Source of the DNA: Lutibacter sp.
GTDB taxonomy: Bacteria; Bacteroidota; Bacteroidia; Flavobacteriales; Flavobacteriaceae
Direction of reading: 5' to 3'
Assembly: GCA_030683995.1 (NCBI GenBank)
Contig: JAUXPH010000040.1
Location: forward strand, 186,001-250,000
Length of the DNA: 64,000 bases
A model generated the notes under the pieces. It was not told the DNA's origin. It did no database searches and saw only the letters and a list, made by a program, of their open reading frames with translations. Positions 35,003-43,933 of the stretch are shown here, in pieces. Each line of letters opens with the position of its first letter. Position 1 is the first letter of the stretch. The position numbers were made by a program, and so were the translations under genes.

Positions 35003-36169
35003 TTAAATTTTACGTCTTTCACGTTCCCTTTTCAGTAATTCTAGTTCCCTATTTGTTTGTCCGGCCACTGAAGTATTTTCTTCTGCACGTCTAATTAAGT
35101 AAGGCATTACGTCGCGAACAGGGCCAAATGGTAAATATTTAGCCACATTATATCCGGCTTCAGCTAAATTATAGCTTATATGATCGCTCATTCCATACAA
35201 TTGGCCAAACCAAATTCTCTTATCGTTTTTATCGAAATTATATTTTTCAATCAAATCCATACATAAATAAGAACTGTCTTCGTTATGCGTTCCTGCAAAA
35301 ATGGCCATATCCTCAATGTTTTCCATCATATAGACCAAAACATCATTGTACATTTTATCAGTGGCAGGTTTGTTTTCGCAAATTGGATCTTTGTATCCAT
35401 ATTCGTCGGCGCGTTCGCGTTCTTTTTCCATATAAGCCCCACGCACCAATTTCTGTCCTATTTTAAATTCTTTTTCTTTGGCGCGGCTGTGCAATTTCTT
35501 AAGGTAATCCAGTCTATCCCAACGATATAATTGCAGGGTGCCAAATACAATCACTTTTTCCTTGTTGTATTTTTCCATCATCTCCTCAATTAAATCGTCA
35601 GCGGCAAGTTGCATCCAACTTTCCTCAGCATCAATCAGTAAAGGAATATTTGCTTTGTGTGCTGCTTTGCTGACAATGTCATATCTTTCTTTGATACGCT
35701 TCCACTCTACCAATTCATGTCCATCCAATTTGACACCTTCGGTTACTTTTTGGTAAATTTCAAAACGGCCAAATCCTGATGGTTTAAAAACCGCAAATGG
35801 AATACTTGGTTTTTCAAGACCAAATTTAATAGTGTTTAATGTTTTTTCCATCGCCAGGTCAAATTGTTCTTCAACTTCTTTGCCTTCAGCAGAATAATCC
35901 AATACAGAATACACATTTTTTTTGTACATTTTATCGATTGTTGACATACAATCGGTTTCCGTAACGCCGCCACAAAAATGATCGAAAACGGTAGCCCTGA
36001 TGATACCTTCAACAGGCAAATGCGTTTTAAGGGCAAACTTGGTAACGGCTGTACCAATTTTAACCAATGGCTCACGCTTTATCATTTCAAACAAATAATA
36101 AGCTCTTTCAAGCTCGGAATTTGATTTTAAAGCGAAGGCAACTTCAGTATTGTCAAATATTTTTTCCAT
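35003..36169 (-). CDS. Proline dehydrogenase (PutA-type monofunctional)
   Basis: FAD-dependent oxidation of proline to pyrroline-5-carboxylate, membrane-associated and feeding electrons to quinones. TIM-barrel motifs: LLIDAEESWMQ, FGTLQLYRWDRLDYL, KLVRGAYMEKERERA, FAGTHNEDSSYL and IWFGQLYGMSD, followed by VAKYLPFGPVRDVMPYLIRRAEEN, the flavin/substrate-binding end of the family (shown here only as its key parts LPFGPV and YLIRRAEEN). I start at the ATG at 36169 (MEKIFDNTEVAF), giving 388 residues; the frame extends 35 codons further but those overlap the promoter and the aroB leader. Divergent from aroB (85 nt apart). Confidence 0.92.
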   Translation of the reverse strand: MEKIFDNTEVAFALKSNSELERAYYLFEMIKREPLVKIGTAVTKFALKTHLPVEGIIRATVFDHFCGGVTETDCMSTIDKMYKKNVYSVLDYSAEGKEVEEQFDLAMEKTLNTIKFGLEKPSIPFAVFKPSGFGRFEIYQKVTEGVKLDGHELVEWKRIKERYDIVSKAAHKANIPLLIDAEESWMQLAADDLIEEMMEKYNKEKVIVFGTLQLYRWDRLDYLKKLHSRAKEKEFKIGQKLVRGAYMEKERERADEYGYKDPICENKPATDKMYNDVLVYMMENIEDMAIFAGTHNEDSSYLCMDLIEKYNFDKNDKRIWFGQLYGMSDHISYNLAEAGYNVAKYLPFGPVRDVMPYLIRRAEENTSVAGQTNRELELLKRERERRKI

Positions 36170-36186
36170 TGTAGATTCTATTTGTA

Positions 36187-36194
36187 CAAAGATA
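36187..36194 (-). promoter_or_regulatory. -7 element of the proline dehydrogenase gene
   Basis: Minus strand TATCTTTG, full match to TAnnTTTG, 17 nt before the ATG at 36169. It lies inside the longer open frame and so argues for the downstream start. Confidence 0.55.
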
Positions 36195-36254
36195 CCCACA
36201 AAGTGTTTATTTTTTGATTTTTTTACCTTTAATTTGCACAAAATATTATCCGAA

Positions 36255-37322
36255 ATGACACCTATTTTATCCAATAATTACTTTGTAAACTTTAATGAAG
36301 ACGCCTACAGAAAACTTAATATTTATATTTCTGAATACAAGCCTTCTGCTATTTTTGTTTTGGTTGATGAAAACACCAATAACCATTGTTTGCCTATTCT
36401 TTTGCAGGAACTTGAAACGGAAGCTGAAATTGAAATTATTGAGATTGAAGCCGGTGAAATAAATAAAAACTTGGATACCTGCTCTGGCGTTTGGCATGCA
36501 TTGACAGAATTGGGCACCGACAGAAAAAGCCTGATGATTAACCTGGGCGGTGGTGTTATTACAGATTTGGGCGGATTTGTGGCTTCCACTTTTAAACGCG
36601 GAATTGCTTTTGTGAATATCCCAACCACCCTTTTAAGTATGGTTGATGCGTCGGTTGGCGGTAAAACCGGCGTGGATTTGGGTGTTTTAAAAAACCAGAT
36701 CGGGTTATTTTCAGATCCCGAAATGGTGTTGATAGATCCTCGTTATTTAGAAACCATTTCCGACCGTGAATTGCGTTCCGGATTGGCGGAAATTATAAAA
36801 TACGGAATCACTTATGATATTAAACTTTGGAATGAGATATGTAACTTTAAAGAATTAACTATCAGCAATATATCAAATTTGATACATCGTTCCATTGAAA
36901 TTAAAAATGAAGTGGTCACCAAAGATCCAAAAGAAAAGGGATTGCGCAAAATTTTGAACTTCGGACACACACTGGGTCACGCCATTGAATCTTATTTTTT
37001 GGAATCGGAAGACAAAGAAAATCTAACTCACGGAGAAGCCATTGCCATTGGCATGGTTACTGAAGCTTTTATCTCCCAAAAATTGTTAAATTTTCCATCA
37101 GAACACTTAAAAGCCATCAAAGAAGTAATTTTAAAAATTTATGGAAAAGCGGAAATTGATGTTCTTGATTATGATGGAATTATCGATCTTTTAATTCACG
37201 ACAAAAAGAATGTGGGCGGACAAGTGAATTTTGTATTATTAACTGATTTTGAACAGTTTCAATTAGATTGTAACGTCGAAAAAGATCTGCTTATTGAGGC
37301 ATTAAATTATTACAAAGCCTAA
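36255..37322 (+). CDS. aroB: 3-dehydroquinate synthase
   Basis: Second step of the shikimate pathway: cyclises DAHP to 3-dehydroquinate with NAD and a divalent metal. Motifs: NLGGGVITDLGGFVASTFKR (NAD-binding Gly-rich loop), PTTLLSMVDASVGGKTGVDL, the metal-binding Glu in SGLAEIIKYG and His in GHTLGHAIE, and LTHGEAIAIGM. Start set at the ATG at 36255 (MTPILSNNYFVNF), giving 355 residues; the open frame begins 35 codons earlier but crosses the divergent gene's start. Converges with bshA, the two stops overlapping in CTAA. Confidence 0.94.
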   Translation: MTPILSNNYFVNFNEDAYRKLNIYISEYKPSAIFVLVDENTNNHCLPILLQELETEAEIEIIEIEAGEINKNLDTCSGVWHALTELGTDRKSLMINLGGGVITDLGGFVASTFKRGIAFVNIPTTLLSMVDASVGGKTGVDLGVLKNQIGLFSDPEMVLIDPRYLETISDRELRSGLAEIIKYGITYDIKLWNEICNFKELTISNISNLIHRSIEIKNEVVTKDPKEKGLRKILNFGHTLGHAIESYFLESEDKENLTHGEAIAIGMVTEAFISQKLLNFPSEHLKAIKEVILKIYGKAEIDVLDYDGIIDLLIHDKKNVGGQVNFVLLTDFEQFQLDCNVEKDLLIEALNYYKA

Positions 37323-38452
37323 CAACAATCAACAAGCACTTCCTTATAAACCTCTTTATACTTTGGCAAAACATTTTCTAAACTGAATCTTTTTGCCTGA
37401 GCTAAAGCGTTTAGTTTGAATTGTTGCAATCGGTCTGTATCCTCCAAAATATAAATTCCGTTTTTTGCCATATCATCAGTATCGCCAACATTACTTAAAA
37501 ATCCGGTAACACCTTGGATATTAACTTCTGGCAAACCACCTGCATTCGTTGAAATCACAGGCGTTCTAGCCGCCATAGCTTCCAATGCCGCCAATCCAAA
37601 ACTTTCGGTTTCTGAAGGCAATAAAAACAAATCGGAGTAACATAGCAACTTATTCACTTCATTGCTGTTTCCCAAAAATAAAACTTTGTCTAAAATTCCC
37701 AATTCTTTAGCCTGATGTTCAATACTTTCCCTGTCTGGGCCTTCACCTATCAGCAGTAATTTTGAAGGAATGACCTTCTGAATTTTGTAAAAAACAGTCA
37801 TAACATCCGCAGCCCGTTTTACCGGACGCAAATTACTGACGTGGGCAATAATGCGTTCATTTTCGTTTGCAATGGAAAGTCGCTTACAATCTTCGGAATG
37901 AATTTCAGGATATTTCTCAAAATCAATAAAATTATAAATCACTTTTATTTCTTTTGTGATGTTAAACAATCTGAGGGTATCTTTACGCAAACTTTCTGAT
38001 ACTGTGGTAACTACGTCGGAATTGTTGATACTAAATTCAACAGCCGGTTTATAATTTGGATGACTTCCAACCAAAGTGATGTCGGTTCCATGCAAGGTTG
38101 TGACAACTTTTATGTCGATTCCTTTTTCCTTCAACATTTGTTTCGCCATATAGGCCGCATATGCGTGAGGAATTGCGTAGTGAACGTGAAGTATTTCCAA
38201 ATTGTACAATTCAACCACTTCCACAATTTTACTGGACAAGGCCAATTCATAAGGCTGAAAATGAAATAAAGGGTATTCTTCCACAAAAACTTCATGAAAA
38301 TGAATATTGCTGGAAATTAAATCTAACCGAACAGGCTGTTTATAGGTTATAAAATGAACTTGATTTCCCCTGTGGGCCAACGCCATTCCCAATTCTGTAG
38401 CAACTACGCCACTTCCCCCAAATGTTGGATAACAAACAATGCCTATCTTCAT
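37319..38452 (-). CDS. bshA: N-acetyl-alpha-D-glucosaminyl L-malate synthase (bacillithiol synthesis)
   Basis: GT4 retaining glycosyltransferase making GlcNAc-malate from UDP-GlcNAc and L-malate, the first step to bacillithiol. The start MKIGIVCYPTFGGSGVVATE with LGMALAHRGNQVHFITYKQP is characteristic of BshA; VVTTLHGTDITLVGSHPNY and SESFGLAALEAMAARTPVIS with TNAGGLPEV give the donor-binding site. 377 residues, as expected. The other bacillithiol genes (bshB, bshC) are not in this window. Indicates the organism uses bacillithiol as a low-molecular-weight thiol, as many Bacteroidetes do. Confidence 0.93.
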   Translation of the reverse strand: MKIGIVCYPTFGGSGVVATELGMALAHRGNQVHFITYKQPVRLDLISSNIHFHEVFVEEYPLFHFQPYELALSSKIVEVVELYNLEILHVHYAIPHAYAAYMAKQMLKEKGIDIKVVTTLHGTDITLVGSHPNYKPAVEFSINNSDVVTTVSESLRKDTLRLFNITKEIKVIYNFIDFEKYPEIHSEDCKRLSIANENERIIAHVSNLRPVKRAADVMTVFYKIQKVIPSKLLLIGEGPDRESIEHQAKELGILDKVLFLGNSNEVNKLLCYSDLFLLPSETESFGLAALEAMAARTPVISTNAGGLPEVNIQGVTGFLSNVGDTDDMAKNGIYILEDTDRLQQFKLNALAQAKRFSLENVLPKYKEVYKEVLVDCC

Positions 38453-38491
38453 TTTTATTGAATAATCATGAAAAATTAAAAATTGATAAAA

Positions 38492-38547
38492 AACTTATAA
38501 CTTTTAACTTTTAACTTTTTTAATTCCCCCTTCGGGGGTTAGGGGGC
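38492..38547. repeat. Heptamer array plus C(TTCG)G hairpin
   Basis: 38492-38521 is a run of AACTTWT heptamers ending in T-rich sequence; a sister array is at 44822-44851. Next to it, CCCCC-TTCG-GGGG (38526-38538) forms a very stable tetraloop hairpin with a following TTAGGGGG. It lies just past the transketolase stop on the minus strand, where it could terminate or protect the transcript. A similar CCCCCTTCGGG at 56465-56475 is split by an inserted palindrome. Confidence 0.6.
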
Positions 38548-39393
38548 CTAGTAATCCCCTAATGTTTCCGGATTTTGGTTTAATGCAATTTCCAATTGTG
38601 CGTCATTTGGCGCTTTTCCGTGCCAGGCGTGGGTATGCATCATAAAGTTTACGCCGTTACCCATTACGGTATGCAATAAAATACACACGGGTTTTCCTTT
38701 ACCTGTCAAAGATTTGGCTTCTGCCAAACCATTTTTAATGCTGTCAATGTCATTTCCATTTTCAATCTCCAAAACGGTCCAGCCAAAAGCTTCAAACTTG
38801 GCTTTTAAACTGCCTAAAGGCATCACATCATTTGTTGCACCGTCAATTTGTTGTCCGTTATAATCTATCGTTGCAATATAATTGTCTATTTTTTTTCCGG
38901 CGGCATACATTGCAGCTTCCCAAATTTGACCTTCTTGCATTTCGCCGTCACCGTGCAATGAATAAATCAATTTTGAATCGCCATTCAATCTTTTTGCTTC
39001 GGCAGCACCAATAGCAACACTCATTCCTTGTCCTAAAGAACCTGATGAAATACGAATCCCCGGCAATCCGTCGTGGGTTGTTGGATGTCCTTGTAAACGT
39101 GAATTTAATTTTCTGAAAGTTGCCAATTCATTTACCGGAAAAAATCCGCTTCGAGCCAAAACACTGTAAAAAAGTGGTGAAATGTGACCGTTCGACAAAA
39201 AGAATAAATCTTCATTTTTTCCATCCATCGTAAATTTGGTGGAATAATCCATCACTTCTTGGTACAAAACTGTTAAAAACTCGTTACAGCCCAAAGATCC
39301 TCCTGGATGACCAGAATTTACGGCGTGCACCATTCTAACAATGTCTCTTCTAACTTGTTGCGCAAAATCCTGCAATTGTTGTGTTGTTGGCAT
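38548..39393 (-). CDS. Transketolase, N-terminal (thiamine-diphosphate-binding) subunit
   Basis: First half of a split transketolase of the non-oxidative pentose phosphate pathway. Visible: HAVNSGHPGGSLGCNEF at the start, HPTTHDGLPGIRISSGSLGQ, the ThDP/metal motif HGDGEMQEGQIWEAAMYA, and TVMGNGVNFMMHTHAWHGK at the end. 281 residues, matching split N-subunits. Families with this arrangement usually have the C-terminal subunit directly downstream; here bshA follows instead and no second half is in the window. A -7 match (minus strand TATTTTTG at 39426-39419) lies 26 nt upstream of the ATG. Confidence 0.92.
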   Translation of the reverse strand: MPTTQQLQDFAQQVRRDIVRMVHAVNSGHPGGSLGCNEFLTVLYQEVMDYSTKFTMDGKNEDLFFLSNGHISPLFYSVLARSGFFPVNELATFRKLNSRLQGHPTTHDGLPGIRISSGSLGQGMSVAIGAAEAKRLNGDSKLIYSLHGDGEMQEGQIWEAAMYAAGKKIDNYIATIDYNGQQIDGATNDVMPLGSLKAKFEAFGWTVLEIENGNDIDSIKNGLAEAKSLTGKGKPVCILLHTVMGNGVNFMMHTHAWHGKAPNDAQLEIALNQNPETLGDY

Positions 39394-39418
39394 TTATTGA
39401 AATTTAATTATAAGGGAA

Positions 39419-39426
39419 CAAAAATA
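39419..39426 (-). promoter_or_regulatory. -7 element of the transketolase gene
   Basis: Minus strand TATTTTTG, full match to TAnnTTTG, 26 nt before the start codon; no clear -33 element. Confidence 0.45.
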
Positions 39427-39484
39427 CTGTTTTTGAATTTTGAATCACCGAAATAATAAAAAAATTATTGTGCGGTTATTAACA

Positions 39485-40795
39485 TCACGTTTTTTGATTT
39501 TTCTTTTTGGCGGCGGGAAATAACACATTGTTTAAAATCAATCGATATCCAGGTGAATTTGGATGTAAGGAAAGTTCGGTTTTTGGGTCTCCAACTTTAT
39601 GCTGGTAATCTTCAGGATCGTGTCCACCGTAAAAAGTAAACATTCCTTTTCCTTTTACACCGTGGATATAACGAGCCTCTTGGTTCGATTTGTTTTCTCC
39701 CATCACCAACACACTCGATTTTACCGTTGATCGATCGAATGAAGTTGTTTGCCCCATAAAACCTTTGATTAATTGGGTGTGATTTTGGCACAGCATGGTA
39801 GGAATCGGATCCCATTTCGCTGAATATTCCTGCAAAGAAAAATAATCGGATGTGCGTGTAATATTTCTTTTTTGGGTCATATCAATAGAAGAAAATTCGT
39901 ATTCAACCGGATTTCTGACCAAGGTAAAATCCTTAAATGCAAAGGTTTTGTTGAAATCAATTTTTTGCTGATAATCAATTTCCGCAGGATCTCCGTCAAA
40001 CATCGTTTCACAAATATCAACACCTTCTGCAGCAAGCGCAATATCGAAACTGTCGGTGGCAGAACACATGGCAAACATAAATCCGCCCCCCACAACAAAA
40101 TCCCTGATTTTTAAGGAAACTGCCAATTTTTGTTCAGAAACTTTTTTGTATCCAAGTTTTTTTGCCAATTCTTCGGCTTCTTTTTTCTGTTCAATATACC
40201 AAGGCGCTGTTCTGTATGAGCCGTAAAATTTGCCATATTGGCCTGTAAAATCTTCGTGATGCAAGTGCAACCATTCATACAAAACCAATTTCTCTTCTAA
40301 AACTTCTTCATCATAAATAACATCAAAAGGAATTTCGGCATAAGTAAGCACCAAGGTTACCGCGTCATCCCAAGGCAGACTTGTTTTTGGAGAATAAACT
40401 GCAATTTTAGGCGCTTTTTCGAGCGTGACAGCTTCCATATTTTGAGACGGACTGCTTATTTCTTCTAAAATTTTAGCCGCTTCCGTATCTGAAATAACAT
40501 TAAAAGTAACGCCGCGTATCTTACATTCATTTCTGGTGGCTTCATTGTCTTCCAGCAAAAAAGAGCCTCCTTGGTAATTTAACAACCATTTGGCCGTGTT
40601 TCCTTTTTGAAGCGACCAATAGGTAATTCCGTAGGCTTTTAAGTGATTTGTTTGTGAAACATCATCCATAGGAATTAATATAAATGATGCAAATGCGGCA
40701 TGATAAAAAAGCAACAATAGTACTGTCAATGCTTTTTTAAAGATTGAAAAGTGATGCGTTTTTGTTTTAAAAGTCACATATTTAGAAAGGAACAT
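39485..40795 (-). CDS. Exported conserved Bacteroidetes protein (often mislabelled asparagine synthetase B)
   Basis: A predicted signal/membrane segment (KKALTVLLLLFYHAAFASF) precedes a ~390-residue mature domain. The mature start FILIPMDDVSQTNHLKAYGITYW and the later GGGFMFAMCSATDSFDIALA, DGDPAEIDY, KGMFTFYGGHDPEDYQH and SPGYRLILNNVLFPA belong to a conserved Bacteroidetes family that databases often call asparagine synthetase B, but no glutaminase or AMP-forming synthetase motif is present. GGGFMFAMCSATDSFD recalls a glutamine-amidotransferase-like nucleophile elbow. Start uncertain: ATG at 40795 overlaps the end of dnaB by 14 nt; a GTG at 40774 avoids overlap. Function unknown. Confidence 0.78.
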   Translation of the reverse strand: MFLSKYVTFKTKTHHFSIFKKALTVLLLLFYHAAFASFILIPMDDVSQTNHLKAYGITYWSLQKGNTAKWLLNYQGGSFLLEDNEATRNECKIRGVTFNVISDTEAAKILEEISSPSQNMEAVTLEKAPKIAVYSPKTSLPWDDAVTLVLTYAEIPFDVIYDEEVLEEKLVLYEWLHLHHEDFTGQYGKFYGSYRTAPWYIEQKKEAEELAKKLGYKKVSEQKLAVSLKIRDFVVGGGFMFAMCSATDSFDIALAAEGVDICETMFDGDPAEIDYQQKIDFNKTFAFKDFTLVRNPVEYEFSSIDMTQKRNITRTSDYFSLQEYSAKWDPIPTMLCQNHTQLIKGFMGQTTSFDRSTVKSSVLVMGENKSNQEARYIHGVKGKGMFTFYGGHDPEDYQHKVGDPKTELSLHPNSPGYRLILNNVLFPAAKKKNQKT

Positions 40796-42305
40796 CATCT
40801 TCGTCGTAATTACCGGGTGCATCGAAAGCATCTTTAGTACTCGCAAAATTTCGCTGCGGTATGGCGTTGTTCATTTTAGAATGAAATTCACTCGCATTGC
40901 CATCATCTAAATTGCTGAATTGCGCCAAATGAGCCGTAAATTTAAGTCTTATATTGTCCAAACCACCATTTCTGTGTTTGGCCACAATAAATTCTGCCTG
41001 ACCTTCGCAAGGCGATCTTTCTTCATCATCCCACTCTGTAAGTCCGTAATATTCAGGACGATAAATAAATGTCACAATATCTGCATCTTGCTCAATAGCA
41101 CCAGATTCACGTAAATCGGACAATAAAGGGCGTTTGCTTCCTCCACGCGTTTCAACAGCACGCGATAATTGCGAAAGTGCAATTACGGGAATATTCAATT
41201 CTTTGGCCAATGCTTTTAAATTTCGTGAAATGGTTGAAATTTCCTGTTCACGATTTCCGCCGCCTCTTTGCGCAGTGCCTGCGGTCATTAACTGCAAATA
41301 GTCAATAATAATAATTTTTATGCCGTGTTGTGATGCCAAACGACGTGCTTTTGCACGCAAATCGAAAATGGACAAGGACGGAGAATCATCAATAAAAATG
41401 GGTGCTTTTGATAAGTTTTTAACTTTTACGTTTAGTTGTTCCCATTCGTGAGGCTCCAAATTTCCTTTTCTTAATTTTCCTGAAGAAATTCCTGTTTCGC
41501 TGGAAATCATACGCGTAATTAATTGTACGGACGACATTTCCAATGAAAATATGGCAACTGGCTGGTCAAAATCTATGGCCATATTTTTTGCCATCGACAT
41601 CACAAAAGCCGTTTTTCCCATACCCGGACGTGCAGCCAAAATTACCAAATCTTGGGGTTGCCATCCAGAAGTTAGCTCATCCAAACGCGTAAAACCGGTT
41701 GGAGCGCCACTCATTCCTTGCTTGTTTCCTATTTCTTGTATCTTTTTTATTGCTTGGGCAACAAGGCCTTCAGAAGTTTCAGATCCTTTTTTTAAATTTC
41801 CTTGGGTAACTTCAAACAATTTAGTTTCTGCATCATCCAATAAATCAAAAACATCAATAGTTTCATCATAAGCTTCCTCAATAATTTCAGATGATATGGT
41901 GATTAATTTTCGCTGAATAAATTTTTGGAGAATGATGCGCGCGTGAAATTCGATATGTGCTGATGAAGCCACTTTTTGGGTTAAACGAACCAAATAAAAA
42001 TCGCCGCCAATAGCCTCTAAATTATTGGTTTTTCGCAACTGGTTTGCAACGGTCAGTAAATCGGTGGGTTCAGAATTTTTAAATAAAGAAAATATGGCTT
42101 CATAAATTAATTGGTGTGCCTCTTTGTAAAAAGCTTCTGGATGTAAAATATCAATAACATCATCAACCCCCTTTTTGTCAATCATCATAGCTCCCAAAAC
42201 CGCTTCTTCCAAATCCAACGCCTGAGGCGGAATTTTACCTTTTTCAAGGCTAATAATGGTACTCTTTTTGGGATTATAGGATTGTACGGGCTGCAAATTT
42301 TTCAC
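40782..42305 (-). CDS. dnaB: Replicative DNA helicase DnaB
   Basis: Hexameric 5'-3' helicase at the replication fork. N-terminal domain PPQALDLEEAVLGAMMIDKK, then the RecA-like core: APTGFTRLDELTSGWQPQDL, Walker A AARPGMGKTAFV, Walker B IIIIDYLQLM, PVIALSQLSRAVE, and DLRESGAIEQDADIV with KHRNGG. 507 residues is normal and no intein is present. It is upstream of the exported protein gene, overlapping it, so probably co-transcribed. Confidence 0.96.
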   Translation of the reverse strand: MKNLQPVQSYNPKKSTIISLEKGKIPPQALDLEEAVLGAMMIDKKGVDDVIDILHPEAFYKEAHQLIYEAIFSLFKNSEPTDLLTVANQLRKTNNLEAIGGDFYLVRLTQKVASSAHIEFHARIILQKFIQRKLITISSEIIEEAYDETIDVFDLLDDAETKLFEVTQGNLKKGSETSEGLVAQAIKKIQEIGNKQGMSGAPTGFTRLDELTSGWQPQDLVILAARPGMGKTAFVMSMAKNMAIDFDQPVAIFSLEMSSVQLITRMISSETGISSGKLRKGNLEPHEWEQLNVKVKNLSKAPIFIDDSPSLSIFDLRAKARRLASQHGIKIIIIDYLQLMTAGTAQRGGGNREQEISTISRNLKALAKELNIPVIALSQLSRAVETRGGSKRPLLSDLRESGAIEQDADIVTFIYRPEYYGLTEWDDEERSPCEGQAEFIVAKHRNGGLDNIRLKFTAHLAQFSNLDDGNASEFHSKMNNAIPQRNFASTKDAFDAPGNYDEDDVPF

Positions 42306-42420
42306 TTGTTTGATACTTTATATTTATTTGTTAAACAATATTTTATTTTTTGGTAAGTAAATAAGAATCCATTAATATACATCTTTTTTTATCATAAAAA
42401 TCAATTACATTTTTAATTTT

Positions 42421-42527
42421 ATGAAACGAGCCATAACAAATTTTGATATACAGTTGAATGATTAATAGCAAACCTGCCTGCGGCAGGCAGGCTGCATCTG
42501 TACCAATAAAAATAAAAATTTAAACAG
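42421..42527 (+). repeat. Third, diverged copy of the 87-bp leader repeat
   Basis: Matches the tandem copies at 28915-29088 along its length (ATGAAACGAGCCATAACAA ... GCATCTGTACCAATAAAAA ... AACAG), and the similarity continues into the following ATGAAATACCTT, compared with ATGAAAAACCTT of the glycosyltransferase start. Here the ATG opens only a 12-codon frame. A 19-nt palindrome is inserted at 42473-42491. Confidence 0.85.
42473..42491. repeat. GC-rich mini-palindrome inserted in the leader repeat
   Basis: CCTGCCTGCGGCAGGCAGG; absent at the equivalent point of the two other copies of the host repeat. Same arms as at 19879-19900 and 56476-56496. Confidence 0.85.
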
Positions 42528-42692
42528 ATGAAATACCTTAATTTTATAAATACCAATTATTACTGAGACAAATGTAATTGTTAAAACACAATTTTGGCTT
42601 GAATTTTTAATTATATTTTTAAACATATTTTGTTAACAAGTAACTAATTTGTTAATAACTGATTAAACGCCAATTTATGACAAAATATTGCT

Positions 42693-42700
42693 TATTTTTG
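42693..42700 (+). promoter_or_regulatory. -7 element of the DUF3810 gene
   Basis: TATTTTTG, full match to TAnnTTTG, only 4 nt before the start codon at 42705; transcription would begin at or next to the ATG, implying a leaderless mRNA. The interval 42534-42692 shows nothing else. Confidence 0.4.
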
Positions 42701-42704
42701 AACT

Positions 42705-43778
42705 ATGGACAGTAAAAAAACGTATAAAATTCTTACGATAATATTGGTAATGCAATGGGCTTTTCTTCAAATTATTGCCCAATTTCCTACAGAAATTGAA
42801 AAATATTATTCCAACGGACTCTATAGGTACATTTCTAAATTTTTAAATATGCTCTTCGGATGGATTCCATTTTCAGTTGGAGATATTTTATATGCATTTT
42901 TGTTTATTTTCATCCTATTAAATATTTTCACCGCAATAAAAAACAAAAAAATTGACTTAATAAACACCTTATTTAAAATTGGCGGATTTATCTCCGTTCT
43001 TTTTTTTGTATTTCATTTAAACTGGGGATTAAATTATTTTAGGCAGCCAATTTACAAAACCATAAATTTTGAGATTAAAAAATATTCCACCAATGAATTG
43101 ATCGATTTTACGGAAAAACTGATTGTTAAAATCAACCAGGTGCAACTTTCCATTACTAAAAATGACACTCTCATTGTAAATAATGGTTTAAGTAAACCGG
43201 AAATACAAGAAATATCCTACAATGTTTACGATCAATTTCAAGAGAAATATACACAATTCCCGCATAAAAATTTAAAGGTCAAACACTCGCTGTACAGTTT
43301 GCCGTTAACTTATATGGGATTTGCCGGATATTTAAATCCGTTAACAAACGAAGCCCAGGTAAATTATTTAATTCCAAAAAACACTTATCCAATGATTGTT
43401 TGTCACGAATTGGCACATCAAGTGGGAATTGCTTCAGAAAGCGAAGCCAATTTTATGGGGTACTTGGCAACCACAAATTCTGACAATGTTTATTTTAATT
43501 ACTCGGGATATTTGATGGCAGTTCGTTTTTGTTTGTTTGAAATTTCTCAAAAAGATCCGGCAAAATTTGAAGCGCTAAAAATTGAACTGAATAAAGGAAT
43601 TTTAAAAGACATTCGGCAAAGCGAGGAATTTTGGGAATCTTACCAAAATTGGTCTGAAAAATATTTTAAAACATTTTACGATTCTTTTTTAAAAGCAAAT
43701 AAGCAAAAAGACGGGATGAAAAGCTATAACAAAGTGGTGGTGCTTTTGGTAAATTACCATAAAACAAACGAATTGTAG
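42705..43778 (+). CDS. DUF3810 membrane-anchored zinc-peptidase-like protein
   Basis: Three N-terminal membrane helices (~residues 8-25, 48-76, 88-108) lead to an extracytoplasmic domain with the zinc-binding sequence VCHELAHQVGIASESEANFMGYLA, an HExxH plus downstream Glu arrangement typical of gluzincin-type metallopeptidases. The family is DUF3810, found across Bacteroidetes, function unproven; a role in envelope maintenance is likely. 357 residues. It precedes the methyltransferase, protease and relA genes on the same strand, but with 155 nt to the next start. Confidence 0.88.
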   Translation: MDSKKTYKILTIILVMQWAFLQIIAQFPTEIEKYYSNGLYRYISKFLNMLFGWIPFSVGDILYAFLFIFILLNIFTAIKNKKIDLINTLFKIGGFISVLFFVFHLNWGLNYFRQPIYKTINFEIKKYSTNELIDFTEKLIVKINQVQLSITKNDTLIVNNGLSKPEIQEISYNVYDQFQEKYTQFPHKNLKVKHSLYSLPLTYMGFAGYLNPLTNEAQVNYLIPKNTYPMIVCHELAHQVGIASESEANFMGYLATTNSDNVYFNYSGYLMAVRFCLFEISQKDPAKFEALKIELNKGILKDIRQSEEFWESYQNWSEKYFKTFYDSFLKANKQKDGMKSYNKVVVLLVNYHKTNEL

Positions 43779-43933
43779 TTGATTGTTTTGGAGGTAAATC
43801 ATCTTGAAATTTAATTGTTGATTTTATGTCTATTCAAATCAAATGAATGTCCTTAATATTCATATGTCTTTTTCAATAATGTAATATTTTTAAAATTTTA
43901 ATTATTAGTATCTTTACGGCTTATTTCAGCAAA

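Noticed and set aside
36150-36254. Upstream extension of aroB overlapping the proline dehydrogenase start
   Set aside because: The 35 extra residues do not match aroB, and two -7/start regions lie there; divergent genes with 85 nt between starts fit better.
42421-42563. 12-codon peptide after the third leader repeat as an upstream regulatory ORF
   Set aside because: It has no linked downstream gene close by (the next start is 140 nt away behind its own promoter match), and it looks like a stub of a duplicated gene start.
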